DNA of 64,000 bases from Rhizophagus irregularis (lineage: Eukaryota > Glomeromycota > Glomeromycetes > Glomerales > Glomeraceae), in NCBI RefSeq assembly GCF_026210795.1, contig NC_089460.1, forward strand, positions 1,488,001 through 1,552,000, read 5' to 3'. The notes under the pieces were generated by a model. The model had not been told where the DNA came from. It made no database searches and saw only the letters and a list, made by a program, of their open reading frames with translations. A program made the position numbers and the translations under genes. Numbering within the stretch: position 1 is the first letter of the stretch; every line of letters begins with the position of its first letter. Below are positions 47,292 through 59,756 of the stretch, in pieces.

Positions 47292-49447
47292 ATGTCTGGT
47301 AACTATGCCAAGAGAGGCCGTGGAAGTCATAACCCTAACAGTAGGAAAACTTCCCGTCAAGAACGAAAAAATAATAATATCTCTGATAACTCGAAATTTC
47401 GATGGTGAAAACACTGTCCAGCAGAAACGTAATCGCACGATTACCGAAAATTCATAAGGAAGAGAAGCTACGTTGCCGATGACCAGACGGCTGACGTTGG
47501 AGTAGATGGATTTTCCTCTTCTCCTCAACAAAATATCTCTGGCGAAAATACTTTCGACCTCCTCCCCCGAAAAATCTGCTGCGCCAACTGCGCCCAGTCA
47601 CGTCGCGTCTTCTAAATGCGGACGCGTCCACGACGCACCTTTAAACAAAGATTTGCAACAACCCCCTAACGCGTCGCCCCAACTTTGGATATCAATAAGG
47701 CGCTCCTGATGGCGATCGAAACCCCGGATCCGCAATGTGACCTTTCCGCTATAACCAGAGATGATTTTCAGGCTTGCGGCTGCGGAATGCTGCTCCTGAA
47801 TCACTCAAGAAATTTCCTACCAATAAAGCCCTTATTGAGGCTGTGAATAACCTTTTCTTAGAAACGTACGAGTCATTCACTGGAAAAGCTCGTATGACAG
47901 GTTCTGGTGAGGCTAAACGCCTCGTTATCCACTTCCATACCGCTGAAGCACGCGATCTGTGCGTTAGTTCCTCTCATCCCGAGTTCCCTGACTTGATTTT
48001 TCAGCGTACGACCCTCGCCAACTCCGATCTAATGAAGATCTCCGGGCTATCCAAGTTACCGATATCCCTTTCTTTATCAAAAAGGACAACCTCATGGCCT
48101 ATTTCAAAAAATTTGGTAATATTACCTCTTGTCGCCTCTTCCAGGCCTAATGCTAAAGTCCAGCAAGCCCGTATTGTGTATGATCACGCCGATTCAATTG
48201 CTCGTTTTACCGACCAATGGGCTGCTTACTGTTTCTCCACCTGTCTCCGAATTACTCCATGTTTCTATACTGTGGATCAAAAGGCTGCGCGCCGTCAATA
48301 CGTTGCCACCCTCACTCAACTTCCTCCCAATGTTAAGGATATCAACTTGGCTCCTCTTACACGCGATCTTGGTGCAAAAGCTGTCAACGTTCCTCTTTCT
48401 TTAAATTCCTACAAACCCAAAAGATGGGCTATGTCACCTTCAACTCCCAAGCCATGGATGCTCCGCATGGAACAGACAGTAGGCAACCGCAAAGTGCTTT
48501 TCTGGTCCTCCACCCCCGATAATATTAATAAACTTTGTCACACAGTGTGGCAAACCTAGGTTGTGCTCCTAATTTTTGCCCCCTCAAACAAACCAGAGGT
48601 AGGCCTGCACTCGCGACCCTGTTGCAAACGCTCCAAGACAACGATTAATCACCTCGCTCCAATTCTAATATTGCCAATGCACGTTCTCGCTCTCGATCTC
48701 GCTCCAAATCTAAAGATCGATCTGCTTCCAATTCTGGACGAACCAATAACGCTCCCCATGACCGCACTAACAATGATAATAGTAATCATAACAAACCCCC
48801 TCCCAATACTTCTCAACGTGCCCGTCATAATAGTAAAGAACGATCTGTCTCCTTTTCTTCCTCCTCTCGTTCTACAGCACGTCCCTTACCCCGCCAAACT
48901 CCTAACTCTGCATTATCTCCTGATGATGCTAACAACATTCTAAACCTTTTACGAGAATTACAATGTGAAGTTGCTAACTTTCACAAACGCATCTCCGCTT
49001 TTGAACTTGCTGACCAACGGATGACTCGTATTGAATCACACCTTGGCCTTGATCCACTCCCTATACCCAATGAACCTGAACCGGACCTCACGCAGAAGAT
49101 GCCCCGTAACTCCACGTTCCTCTTAATATTCTGTCTTCCGCTAAATCTTCGCCGCCTCCCAAAAGTATTTTAACGCGACCTTCGCCTACATTCACTATTG
49201 TTCCCGACACATCACCTCCTTCTTCTCACCTTTCTCCAAATGCTCCTCCTTTTACTCCCATCTCCTCCACACAAGAAGAAATTAATGATCTCAAAAATAG
49301 TCGTGTCGCTTATTGAAAGTAAATTGGACCAACTTACTGGTCATATCAAGCAATTCATTCGCTCCCTCAGGAGGCAGTTCCCCTGGAACAAGCTGATTCA
49401 GCTTCTTCCAATTAATTCCTTTCTTCAAATTTTAACTCCTCGACTGT
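47292..49447 (+). pseudogene. LINE copy 1 ORF1 (RRM/zinc-knuckle RNA-binding protein), broken
   Basis: Starts at an ATG (MSGNYAKRGRGSHNPNSRK) equivalent to 55502 in copy 2, then breaks repeatedly. Recognisable pieces: SPEKSAAPTAPSHVASS near 47560-47610; a middle block at 47800-48430 (PTNKALIEAVNNLFLETYES, ARIVYDHADSIARFTDQWAA) with RRM-like character; a decayed Cys/His knuckle at about 48530-48590; an Arg/Ser/Asn-rich hinge; and a C-terminal coiled-coil-like stretch. ORF1 proteins of this type coat the LINE RNA. Frame changes and stops make it non-functional. Confidence 0.8.
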
Positions 49448-49465
49448 TTATATCATTGTGTTTTA

Positions 49466-50425
49466 ATGTCGGACAATAATTTTAATTATGACACCTTTGT
49501 ACGAAACCCTCCCAACCCTGACAATGTTACTGAAATTTTTTCGCATGAATCGTTATTTTCCTCTTCCAGTAACACTTCCCCTATCCCCAATTCATTTAAT
49601 ATTTCTTCCTTTAATGTTAATGGCCTTAAAATGTATGGTCAGACTAAATTAGAAGAAATTTCTACTTTCTTTTCCTTAAAACATATTTCCTTTGGTGGTA
49701 TCGTGGATACCCATCTTCACCCTAAACAGATGAAGTTTTTATCCAAACGTATTTCTAATTATACTGTGTTCTCTTCTAATTTGGATACTTCTAAACAAGT
49801 TCTCTCTTCTGGTGGTGTTTCTCTTTTTATAGAAAATTCTCTTTCACATGTTCAAGATTTTAAATCCCATTCTTCACTAAGGTTACTTTCTGTTGATTTA
49901 TATTTCAAAGGCAATATTAAATTGCGTATATTTGTTATTTATATCCCTCCCCCTGCTGAAAGTGTTCTGCGCACCGATACTATTGATTTGCTCATTCAAC
50001 AACTTACCCTTACTAAACATGCTGGCTTTTACCATGCTGTTTGTGGCGATTTTAATATGCATTTAGACAAATATTACCCTATTTACTTCAATCAACCTCA
50101 AGTTGCTTCAAAACATATTCACCGATTATTTTTTCATCTCCTCTCTCACGGATATGAAGACTATACTCCTATTAATCTTTCCGACTCCTTAGGTACCTTT
50201 CATCGCAATGACCATATTACTCGAGTTGATTATGTATGGTCCTGCCCTCTTCTCAAAGGATTTGCTCTTACTGCTTGCATTTTTAATGCTCAAGATGTTT
50301 GCACATCTGATCATAACCCCGTCATAACATACTATGATATGTCTTTACTTTTGCCTCTACCAAATTGGCTCGCGCTCGACAACTTAAGCGCCGAACCCGT
50401 CGCGTCTTCAAATTTGATTCTGTAA
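49466..50425 (+). CDS. LINE copy 1 ORF2, APE-type endonuclease part
   Basis: A 319-codon open frame from ATG 49466. It has the exonuclease-endonuclease-phosphatase fold motifs: NISSFNVNGL (about 45-54), a GIVDTH stretch, CGDFNMHLDK (about 193-202) and the C-terminal TSDHNPVITY with the catalytic Asp-His pair. A catalytic Glu is expected between the first two motifs; the block LEEISTFFSL lies there. The enzyme nicks target DNA to prime reverse transcription. The frame ends 25 codons after the SDHN motif by running out of frame; the RT continues in the -1 frame from about 50360. Confidence 0.85.
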   Translation: MSDNNFNYDTFVRNPPNPDNVTEIFSHESLFSSSSNTSPIPNSFNISSFNVNGLKMYGQTKLEEISTFFSLKHISFGGIVDTHLHPKQMKFLSKRISNYTVFSSNLDTSKQVLSSGGVSLFIENSLSHVQDFKSHSSLRLLSVDLYFKGNIKLRIFVIYIPPPAESVLRTDTIDLLIQQLTLTKHAGFYHAVCGDFNMHLDKYYPIYFNQPQVASKHIHRLFFHLLSHGYEDYTPINLSDSLGTFHRNDHITRVDYVWSCPLLKGFALTACIFNAQDVCTSDHNPVITYYDMSLLLPLPNWLALDNLSAEPVASSNLIL

Positions 50426-53400
50426 CTGAAATTCAATGGACGGAATTTGCTGATAAAGCTGATGCTTTATGTGACGTCTTACCTTCAACCTTTTCCTCCT
50501 GGCATATCAATCAAATGTGCGAATATCTCCAATCACGAATTCTTAAAGCTGCCAACGCTACACTACCTTCTTCCACTGTTGGCAATAATTATACTCCTAA
50601 GGGTTCCTAAAGATCTGGAAATTTTAACCCAACATTATCGGTTTTTAAATCGCCTTATGCATTCAATACGTTTATTGCGCAAATATCCTTTAACTTATTC
50701 TGCCGCTCACGAACATAAGTGGTCTATTCATTTAATCAGACTTCAAAACATTTTGCAATTATATAAGAAAGTATTTACTTTCGTTCCTACTTTGCCCTCT
50801 TCTCTCTCATCATGTCGACAAGATGATTTCAAGTCACTTCTTGATGATTTATCCAATATTTCAAAATCCTTACGGGGATTTCATTTACTTCAAGAAAAAG
50901 AATTCCAAGATTCCTCCATTCGTGCTCATTTGGACGATAGGAACAATAATTTTGAAACTGACCTTTCCTCTTTCATCGATTCAGCGCTTTCTCGCACCCG
51001 CCGCCGTATCACTTTGGATCGTGTCTTTGTTGATCATCCCACTCACCCTCAGTTATTAACTGCTCCCAAGGATATAGACGATGCTGTTGTTAACCATTTC
51101 CAAAACTTTGTACCTATAAAATCCACTCCTCCCTGTATCAGATACATTACCCATCGATCGGTTCTCGTTTACCAACCTATGGATGATGTGCTCCTCCTCT
51201 ATCTAGATTCTTTGATGAATCCCCCTACCCTTGACGAATGGTTAACCACCGTTTCTTCTACTCCTAACGGTAAAGCCTCAGGTCCTTCCACCGATCACTT
51301 ATGAAATGCTCAAACACCTTGGATCTTATTCCTCGGCTCTACTCCTTATTTTAATTCAAGCTTGCCTTTCCAAAGCGATATTCCCGACTTATGGCGACAG
51401 GCAATGGTTTTTCCCATTCCCAAACCTCACGAATGGAAATGTCAATGAAAAATACTCGTCCTATTACTTTACTTGAAGTGATTAGAAAATCTCTTGTCAA
51501 ACTCTTTTATAATCGCCTTTCTACTATTATGGCTACACATGATGTTCTTAAAGGCTGGTAACTTCGCTGGTCTTCCTGGTGGTTCTTGCCGCGACCCTAT
51601 TATTACTCTAGAATCTATTATCCATGATGCTGATGTCAATAAAAACCCACTTTGGATTCTCTCTCAAGACATTTCTAAAGCTTTTGACTCGGTTGATTTG
51701 ACAATGTTACGTTTCGCTTTAGAGAATACGTCTTCCAGCTTCTGCTATTAAGTTTATTCTTTCCCTTTTCACAAAACGCATTAATAGCGTTTTCACTGCT
51801 CATGGATCCACGCCTGCTTATAGGGTTCGCATTGGTATTGACCAAGGCGAAGTTATTTCTCCTCTCTTATGGGTTATTTATATTGATCCCTTACTTACTG
51901 TCTTGAAGCATGAAATGATGGACCCTTATGTTCTTTCTACACCATCCTTAATTGATTCTCCCAATCCTTCTTCCGATTTGAAGATTAATAATTTAGTATT
52001 TATGGATGACTCCACACTTATTTCCTCGTCGAAGACTGGCATGGAATTTATGTTATCCATTACAGAAGAATTCTATCAAATTAATAACACTTCTGCCAAT
52101 CATAACAAATATGTGTTAATTACTAATTCGTTGCCTTTGACTTCGAATTCCACTTTATCTCCTATTACTTTTAATTTAGATTTATCCTCATTAAATAATG
52201 TTCCTTCCATTACCATTACCCCAATTTCTATGACAACTTCTTTTCGTTTTTTAGGTGTTTGGTTTAACATTAAAAGCTCCCGGGATTTTGTCAAGAAACA
52301 ACTCAAACGTGAATGCTGCTCCTTCGCTGCAACCATCCGCCTTGCAAAGCTCTCACCCAAACAGGTTGTTTATTTACATAATGCTGTCCTTATACCGAAA
52401 CTTGAATACCGGATGCAAGTTACTCACTTGTCTGAATCTGACTGCCACCTAATAACGAGAAGTATACGATCTGTTGTAAAGCACAAAGCAAATTTTTCTC
52501 GCTCTTTACCAAATCCCATTTTATTTTTATCTCAAGCCTTGGGCTTGATAAATTTATTTGCTCATCAACGACAATGTCATATTACTAATTTATTTTTAAT
52601 GGCTAATTCCTCCTTTTCTTTTATTCAATCTCTTTTTATTTATAGATTGAGTTTGATTCAATATAATTTTTTAATTCCTATTTCTCCCCTTTTAATTAAG
52701 GATTGGTCTATATGGTCTTCTCTTTTTTCTTTTAAGAAAGATTATATCGCATGCACTATTGCTCTCTTATCCTCTACTCCTTTTCGTTTGCTTCACACTC
52801 AACTTTCGAAGGCTTCCGAACCTGACTTTGATGGATGGACGCGTTCCCTTATTTGAATGCATGACACCTAAAGCGTTTAAAGCCTATTTCCCTATTTTGC
52901 GAAAACGGCATTTGTTTTATCTATCTCAGCTTGTTACTCCCCAAGGGACTCATTTAATTTCTTGGAAAGCCTACTATGACAATTTGGTTGGACGACGTGG
53001 CCCTGGCTGTATCCCCTTATTGGTATAAAGATATCCAGCAAGCTTACTACCATTCCTGACACCAACAATCGTTTGCTGAGCCAGTTCATTACTACGCCTA
53101 CGATTGACTCTTCATTTTATGAATTGACTCCTTGCCTGTCCTCTCCTACCACTACGAAAAATTGGATTGTCACGTTAGACGACTACGGTTCTCCCATCTT
53201 TGGCAAACAACTTTTAGTTCAAGCAAGTCGTGGTACTTGTTCTATTGTTCACTGGGTCTCTCCTGATTGCGAATCTTCGCCTGGTGATCTCATTAGACTC
53301 TCTCCTGCCCCTGGTTGTGCTGCTCATACTCCTTTGCCTCCTTCCAAAAAACGGAATGCTGATTTAACCCTTTGTACGCCTACGGTTTCTCTACAACATT

Positions 53401-55093
53401 CGCTTATTCTGCCCACCATCAATGAGCGCATTAAACGTAATACTTCTGCAGTATCCTCTCCTTTTACCTGGGCTGATATCGAAGATGGTGTCCGTCTTTA
53501 TTACAGTCGATTGGATTTTGATTTTGACTCTCCTCCTGATGATATTGTTGAAGTTTCCGCTCCTCTTATCACTATTGAATCCTCAGCTGCTGCTGTTTTT
53601 GCAAATTCGCCGTTGGTTGCGTCTTCAGACTCACGTTATATCTTTTTCACTGATGGGTCTCTTATTAATCTAGGCACTCCTAATGTTTCTATGGGCTGGT
53701 CTTGGATGCAAATCGTACCTGATGCTGGTTTTCCTAATTCCATTGCTACTTATGCACATGGCATCATTCGAGATAATCCTTCTTCTTCTCGTGCTGAAGC
53801 TGCCGCTATTTACGCAGTTTTAACCATTTCTCCTCGCGACTCAGAAGTTACTATTTATACTGACTCGCAAACTGCCATTGATGGCCTTCGAAGTTGCTCT
53901 TCCTATGTCTACTCAAATAGCCGTCTTTACTACAAAACAACAAATTTTGAGCTTTGGGCCATTATTGAACGAACTATCCTTACCAAGAATTTGACAGTTC
54001 TTCCTGTTAAAGTTAAAGCTCATTCTGGCAATTATTTGAACGATTTTGCTGACTCCTGGCCAATACTGCCCATACTGCATCATCCAGTATTTTGATTTCT
54101 GGAATGGACCTTGCTCCGCTCGCCCATGATTTCGTCTTGACTTACGACAACGACGCCGTTTGCGAATCTAATCCACGACACCTTCTTAAACAGTATTATC
54201 AAACGCAGTTAATGCGTGATTTGTTAAATTTAACGCGATTTCACTTTATTTCTTTATTATTATCTAATATAGAATATATTGTCGACTGGGAACTTACTTG
54301 GTTTACCTTGAATTTCAAGCCTTCTCACGATGCATCTTTTACTCTTGAGCATGCTTCAAGACACTTAACCTTTAAATTCAAACTTTTCTTGGACGACTTA
54401 CCTACATTGGAAAAGCTTAAGCGGACTCGACCAGACTTATACATGGACGAATTAACTTGCCGTTCTTGTATCGATCGCATGGAAGACCTGATGCACCTTT
54501 TTACGTGCAAAAAACGTCGTCTACCTATGCAACGAATTCTCCAATCTTATCAAAATCATTTGATTTCTAAAATTCAAGAAGCTGGAAAATTGGCTGATAT
54601 TGATCCTACTCCCTTTATTGCTAAACTCACTTCTCTTTCATGCTGGTCCTTTTCTTCTACAAATTGGTCCTCTTACGCCCTCGTCCGTGGTTGTTTACCT
54701 ACACTTTTTATTGACATCTTAGTCGATTTGTCTATTCCAAGAATCTCTGCGATTAAGGTTATCGCTGCTATTCATAATAATTTTGTCCAAAAATTCAGAA
54801 AACGAATTTGGAATCCGCGTTCTTATGAGAAAAGTAGATGGGAAAACGCGATGAATATTACTTATAAGTTGAAAACTACTCCGAAGCCTTCTAATTTGCC
54901 ATTGTCTTCGTACATACCTTACTCATCTTTACCACCTCCGACCCTACACGATTTACGTGACTCCGGAACTGATTGGTTGAAGAACTCGATGAAATATGGT
55001 TTGCCTTGGTTTAATCACTTTTCGGGTTTTATGGGTCGTCTAACGGTGCTACTTAATAACAGCTTTTGCAGGATGGAGTGTCGATTTTTATAG
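50365..55093 (+). pseudogene. LINE copy 1 ORF2, RT/RNase H/zinc finger, multiply broken
   Basis: Fragments in several frames. RT pieces include GGSCRDPIITLESI and LWILSQDISKAFDSVD (motif A) at 51570-51705, and LVFMDDSTLI (motif C) at about 51992-52022. RNase H is at about 53630-54050, with FFTDGSL, SSSRAEAAAIYAV and YTDSQTAIDGL; the region after HSGNYLNDFADS is frameshifted. The C-terminal ELTCRSCIDRMEDLMHLF zinc-finger block is at about 54440-54520. At least five frame changes separate these parts. Confidence 0.85.
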
Positions 55094-55354
55094 TGGGCGC
55101 GCTATTCGTTATTTTGTTAGCATAGTTGCTTCTACTTTGGTTGGAATATACCAAGGGGAAGATCTGGGGAAATTTAGTGTAATGCGATTTTTCTTTTTTT
55201 AGATTAATTTTTTTTACTTTATTTTTTCTTAGGAGACTATATAGCTTTGTTTTTAGTTAGTTTTATTTTTATATTTTCTTTTTATTTTTTTTTTGTAAAT
55301 TGTAAAGTTCGAATAAATTTAATAAAGATAAAGGCTACTATGCCACGTTTGCCT

Positions 55355-55368
55355 AGTTTTTGACCAGT
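55355..55368. repeat. LINE target site duplication, middle copy
   Basis: AGTTTTTGACCAGT, shared between the 3' end of copy 1 and the 5' end of copy 2. Confidence 0.8.
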
Positions 55369-55501
55369 AGTAGTACTCTCTCCTGAATTTTTCAAAAAAC
55401 GAAATTTCCGACGAAAATAATTTTTTATTATTTTTAAAAAATAATACAAGCTACTAATAAAATTTTATATTTTATATATTCCCAACTCAAAGCCCTCTAC
55501 T

Positions 55502-57627
55502 ATGTCTGGTAACTATGCCAAGAGAGGCCGTGGAAGTCATAACCCTAATAGTAGGAAAGCTTCCCGTCAAGAACGAAAAAATAATAACTCTGATAACTCG
55601 AGCTCCGATGGCGAAAACACTGTCCAGCAGAAACGTAATCGTACGATTACCGAAAATTCTATGGAAGAAGACTACGTTGCCGATGATCAGACGGCTGACG
55701 TTGGAGTAGATGGACTTTCCTCTTCTCCTCAACAAAATTTCTCTGGCGAAAATACTTTGACCTCCTCCCCGAAAAAATCTGCTGCGCCAACTGCGCCCAG
55801 TCACGTCGCGTCTTCTGGAAATGTGGACGCGTCCATGCATGCACCTTTAAACAAAGACTTGCAACAACCCCCTAACGCGTCACCCAATTTGGATACCAAT
55901 GGTGCTCCAGATGACGATCGAACTCCAGATCCAGTGGTGGCCTCGCCATAACCAGAGATGATTTTCAGGCTGCGGCTGCGCCGAATGCTGCCCCTGAATC
56001 TCTTAAGAAATTCCCTACCAACAAAGCCCTTATTGAAGCTGTTAATAACCTTTTTTTAGAAACTTACGAGTCGTTTACTGAAAAAGCGCATATGACTGGC
56101 TCTGGGGAAGCCAAACGCCTCGTTCTCCACTTCCATACCGCTGAAGCACGCGATTTGTGCGTTGGTTCCACTCATCCTGAGTTCCCTGACTTAATCTTTC
56201 ATGCACATGACCCTCGCCAACTCCGATCCAATGAAGATCTCTGGGCTATCCAAGTTACTGATATCCCTTTCTTCATTAAAAAAGACAACCTCATGGCTTA
56301 TTTTAAAAAATTTGGTAATATCACCTCTTGCCGCCTTTTCTCCAGGCCTAATGCCAAAGTTCAGCAAGCCCGCATTGTGTATGATCACGCCGATTCAATC
56401 GCTCGTTTTACCGACCAATGGGCTGTGTACTGTTTCTCCACCTGCCTCAGAATCACTCCATGTTCTTATACTGTGGATCAAAAGGTGCTGCGCGCCGTCA
56501 ATACGTTGCCACCCTTACCCAACTTCCCCCAATGTTAAGGATATCAATTTGGCTCCCCTTACTCGTAGCCTTGGCGCTAAAGCTGTCAATGTACCGCTTT
56601 CTCTAAACTCTTACAAGCCCAAAAGATGGGCTTACGTCACTTTCAATTCCTTAAGAAACCATGGATGCTGCTATGGAACAAACTATCAGCTTCCAAGGAA
56701 AGGTACTTTTCTGGTCCTCCCCAGATAATACCAATAAACTTTGTCACAGATGTGGCAAATTAGGCTTGCGCTCCAAATTTTTGCCCACTAAAACAAACCA
56801 GAGGTAGAAGTCGCACTCGCGACCCCGTAGCAAAACTCAAAGAACGATTTAATGTCAATCAACCTCGCCGCCCCAATTCTAATGCTGCTAATACACGTTC
56901 TCGCTCCCGATCTCGCTCAAAATCCAAAGATCGATCTGCTCATGATTCTGGACGTGCTAATAATAATAACAGTTCTCATGACCGCAATAATAATGTTAAT
57001 AATCATAACATACATAATCCCAATACCTCCCAACGTGCCCGGCATAATAGTAAAGAACGATCGGTCTCTTTTTCTTCCTCTTCTCGTTCTACCGCTCGTC
57101 CCTTGCCTTGACAAACTCCTAATTCTGCATTATCTTCTGATGATGCTAACAATATTTTAAACCTCTTACGCGAATTGCAATGTGAAGTTGCTAATTTTCA
57201 CAAACGCATTTCCGCTCTTGAACTTGCTGACCAACGGATGACTCGTATTGAATCACACCTTGGCCTTGATCCGCTTTCTAGTCCTAATGAATCTGACTTG
57301 GATCTCATGCAAGAGGATGCCCCTGTATCCCATGTTCCACTTAACATTCAGCCCTCCACTACATCTCCCTTACCTCCCAGAAGTATTTTATCGCGACCTC
57401 CGCCTCCTACTATTCTTGTTCCCAACACGTCGCTTCCCCCTTCTCACCTCTCCCCCAACGCTCCTCCTTTTACCCCTATCTCCTCCACGCAAGAAGAAAT
57501 TAACGATCTCAAAAATAGTAGAGTCGTTATTGAAAGTAAATTGGACTAACTTACTGGTCATATCAAACAATTCATTAGCTCCATTGGTGGTGCTCCCCTG
57601 GAACAAGCTGATTCAGCTTCTGTTTAA
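55502..57627 (+). pseudogene. LINE copy 2 ORF1 (RRM/zinc-knuckle RNA-binding protein)
   Basis: Starts at ATG 55502 (MSGNYAKRGRGSHNPNSRK). The first 150 codons are Ser/Asp/Lys-rich. After a frame change at about 55940 comes an RRM-like fold: LWAIQVTDIPFFIKKDNL and MAYFKKFGNITSC (RNP2-like, near 56240), then QQARIVYDHADSIARF (RNP1-like). A Cys-rich knuckle beginning KLCHRCGKLG lies near 56737-56766, followed by an Arg/Ser-rich region and a coiled coil (ELQCEVANFHKRISALELAD). A TAA at 57547-57549 replaces a CAA that copy 1 retains (TTG GAC TAA versus TTG GAC CAA), so the natural end is probably the TAA at 57625-57627, 50 bp before ORF2. Confidence 0.82.
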
Positions 57628-57677
57628 ATTTCTTCTTCAAATCTTATCTCCCCGACTATTTTTATCATTGTGTTTTA

Positions 57678-58637
57678 ATGTCGGACAATAATTTTAATTA
57701 TGACACCTTTGTACGAAACCCTCCCAACCCCGATAATGTTACTGAACTTTTTACACATGAATCATTATTTTCTTCTCCTAGTAACACTTCTCCTATCCCC
57801 AATTCATTTAATATTTCCTCCTTTAATGTCAATGGCCTTAAAATGCACGGTCAGACTAAATTAGAAGAGATTTCTACCTTCTTTTCTCTAAAACATATTT
57901 CCTTTGGCGGTATTGTTGATACTCATATCCACCCTAAACAAATGAAGTTTTTATCCAAACGACTTTCTAATTATACTGTGTTTTCTTCGAATTTGGATAC
58001 TTCTAAACAAATTCTTTCTTCTGGTGGTGTTTCCCTATTTATAGAAAATTCTCTTGCATCACATGTACAAGATTTTAAATCCCATTCTTCACGACTGCTT
58101 TCTGTTGATTTATATTTCAAAGGCAATGTTAAATTGCGTATATTTGTTATTTATATCCCTCCCCCTGCTGAAAGTGTTCTGCGCACTGACACTATTGATT
58201 TGCTTATTCAACAACTTATCCTTACTAAACAAGCTGGTTTTTATTATGCTGTTTGTGGTGATTTTAACATGCATTTAGATAAATATTATCCTATTTATTT
58301 TAATCAACCCCAAATTGCTTCAAAACATATACACCGATTACTTTTTCATCTCCTTTCTCACGGTTATGAAGATTTTACACCCATTAATCTTTCCGACTCT
58401 TTAGGTACATTTCATCGCAATGACCACATTACTCGTGTTGATTATGTATGGTCCTGCCCTCTTCTCAAAGGATTTGCTCTTACTGCTTGTATTTTTAATG
58501 CTCAAGACATCTGCACATCTGATCACAACCCTGTCATCACATATTATGATATGTCTTTACTTTTGCCTCTACCAAATTGGCTCGCGCTCGTCAACTTAAG
58601 CGCCAAACCTGTCGCGTTTTCAAATTTGATTCTGTAA
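57678..58637 (+). CDS. LINE copy 2 ORF2, APE-type endonuclease part
   Basis: A 319-codon open frame with the same length and motifs as in copy 1: NISSFNVNGL, CGDFNMHLDK and TSDHNPVITY. Two 3-base indels between the copies (around 58050 and 58095) keep the frame. The last ~25 codons after PLPNWLA are out of register; the RT continues in the -1 frame. A frame-preserving pattern of change between copies suggests this domain was under selection after they diverged. Confidence 0.88.
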   Translation: MSDNNFNYDTFVRNPPNPDNVTELFTHESLFSSPSNTSPIPNSFNISSFNVNGLKMHGQTKLEEISTFFSLKHISFGGIVDTHIHPKQMKFLSKRLSNYTVFSSNLDTSKQILSSGGVSLFIENSLASHVQDFKSHSSRLLSVDLYFKGNVKLRIFVIYIPPPAESVLRTDTIDLLIQQLILTKQAGFYYAVCGDFNMHLDKYYPIYFNQPQIASKHIHRLLFHLLSHGYEDFTPINLSDSLGTFHRNDHITRVDYVWSCPLLKGFALTACIFNAQDICTSDHNPVITYYDMSLLLPLPNWLALVNLSAKPVAFSNLIL

Positions 58638-59755
58638 CTGATACTCAATGGACGGAATTTGCTGACAAAGCTGATGCCTTATGTGATGTTTCACCATCAA
58701 CCTTTTCCTCCTGGCATATCAATCAGATGTGCGAATATCTTCAATCACGAATCCTTAAATCCGCCAACGCTACTTTACCTTCTTCTACTGTTGGCAATAA
58801 TTATACTCCTAAGGTTCCTAAAGATCTGGAAATTTTAACTCAAAATTATCGGTTTTTAAATCGCCTAATGCATTCGATACGTCTATTGCGCAAATATCCT
58901 TTAACTTATTCTGCTGCTCATGAACATAAGTGGTCTATACATTTGCATCGACTTCAAAACATTCTTCAATTATATAAGAAAGTTTTTACTTTCATTCCTA
59001 CTCTGCCCTTTTCTCTTTCATCATGTCGACAAGATAATTTCAAGTCACTTCTTGATGATTTATCCAATATTTCAAAATCCTTACGGGGATTTCATTTACT
59101 TCAAGAAAAAGAATTCCAAGACTCCTCCATCCGTGCTCACTTGGACGATAGAAATAATAATTTTGAAACTGACCTTTTCTCCTTTATTGATTCAGCGCTT
59201 TCTCGCACCCGTCGCCGTATCACTTTGGACCGTGTCTTCATCGACCATCCTTCTCAACCTCAGTTGTTAACTGCTCCTAAGGACATAGATGATGCTGTTG
59301 TTAACCATTTCCAAAACTTTGTACCTATAAAGTCCACTCCTCCTGTATCTATTGATACACTACCTGATAGATGGTCTTCTGCCTATCAACCTATGGATGA
59401 TGTGTCCTCCTCCATCTATGATTCTTTAATGAATCCCCCTACCCTTGATGAATGGTTATCCACCGTTTCTTCTACTCCTAACGGTAAAGCCTCTGGTCCT
59501 TCCATGATTACCTATGAAATGCTCAAACATCTCGGATCTTGTACCTCGGCTTTACTCCTCATTTTGATTCAATCATGCCTTTCCAAAGCTGATATTCCTG
59601 ACTTATGGCGACAAGCAATGGTTTTTCCCATTCCCAAACCTCACGAATGGAAGTGTCAATTAAAAAATACTCGCCCTATTACCCTACTCGAAGTGATTAG
59701 GAAATCTCTTGTCAAACTTTTTTATAATCGCCTTTCTACCATCGTAGTAGCGTAG
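58577..59755 (+). CDS. LINE copy 2 ORF2, linker and N-terminal RT
   Basis: An open frame of 392 codons overlapping the endonuclease frame by 61 bp in the -1 phase (start shown is a non-ATG codon; translation would have to arrive by frameshift). It includes a basic linker (LKRQTCRVFKFD), a long helical region and the first RT blocks: NPPTLDEWLSTVSSTPNGKA, GPSMITYEMLKHLG, WRQAMVFPIPKPHEW and NTRPITLLEVIRKSLVKLF. It terminates where a short deletion relative to copy 1 shifts the frame. Confidence 0.82.
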   Translation: MARARQLKRQTCRVFKFDSVTDTQWTEFADKADALCDVSPSTFSSWHINQMCEYLQSRILKSANATLPSSTVGNNYTPKVPKDLEILTQNYRFLNRLMHSIRLLRKYPLTYSAAHEHKWSIHLHRLQNILQLYKKVFTFIPTLPFSLSSCRQDNFKSLLDDLSNISKSLRGFHLLQEKEFQDSSIRAHLDDRNNNFETDLFSFIDSALSRTRRRITLDRVFIDHPSQPQLLTAPKDIDDAVVNHFQNFVPIKSTPPVSIDTLPDRWSSAYQPMDDVSSSIYDSLMNPPTLDEWLSTVSSTPNGKASGPSMITYEMLKHLGSCTSALLLILIQSCLSKADIPDLWRQAMVFPIPKPHEWKCQLKNTRPITLLEVIRKSLVKLFYNRLSTIVVA

Positions 59756-59756
59756 T

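Larger units (their letters stand above)
47176..55354 (+). mobile_element. LINE (APE/RT/RNase H type), copy 1, degenerate
   Basis: A non-LTR retrotransposon of about 8.18 kb, opposite in direction to the split host gene. Order: ~115-bp 5' UTR, ORF1, ORF2 (endonuclease, RT, RNase H, zinc finger), ~260-bp 3' UTR ending AATAAAGATAAAGGCTACTA then TGCCACGTTTGCCT, with no poly(A) tail. It is markedly more GC-rich than its surroundings. It carries many frameshifts and stops. Domain set places it near the RNase H-bearing I/Tad-like LINE group; the exact clade needs a phylogeny. Confidence 0.93.

Noticed and set aside
47277-47531. Minus ORF at the start of LINE copy 1 (and its equivalent at 55487-55840)
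   Set aside because: Antisense shadow of ORF1; present in both copies only because the copies are similar.
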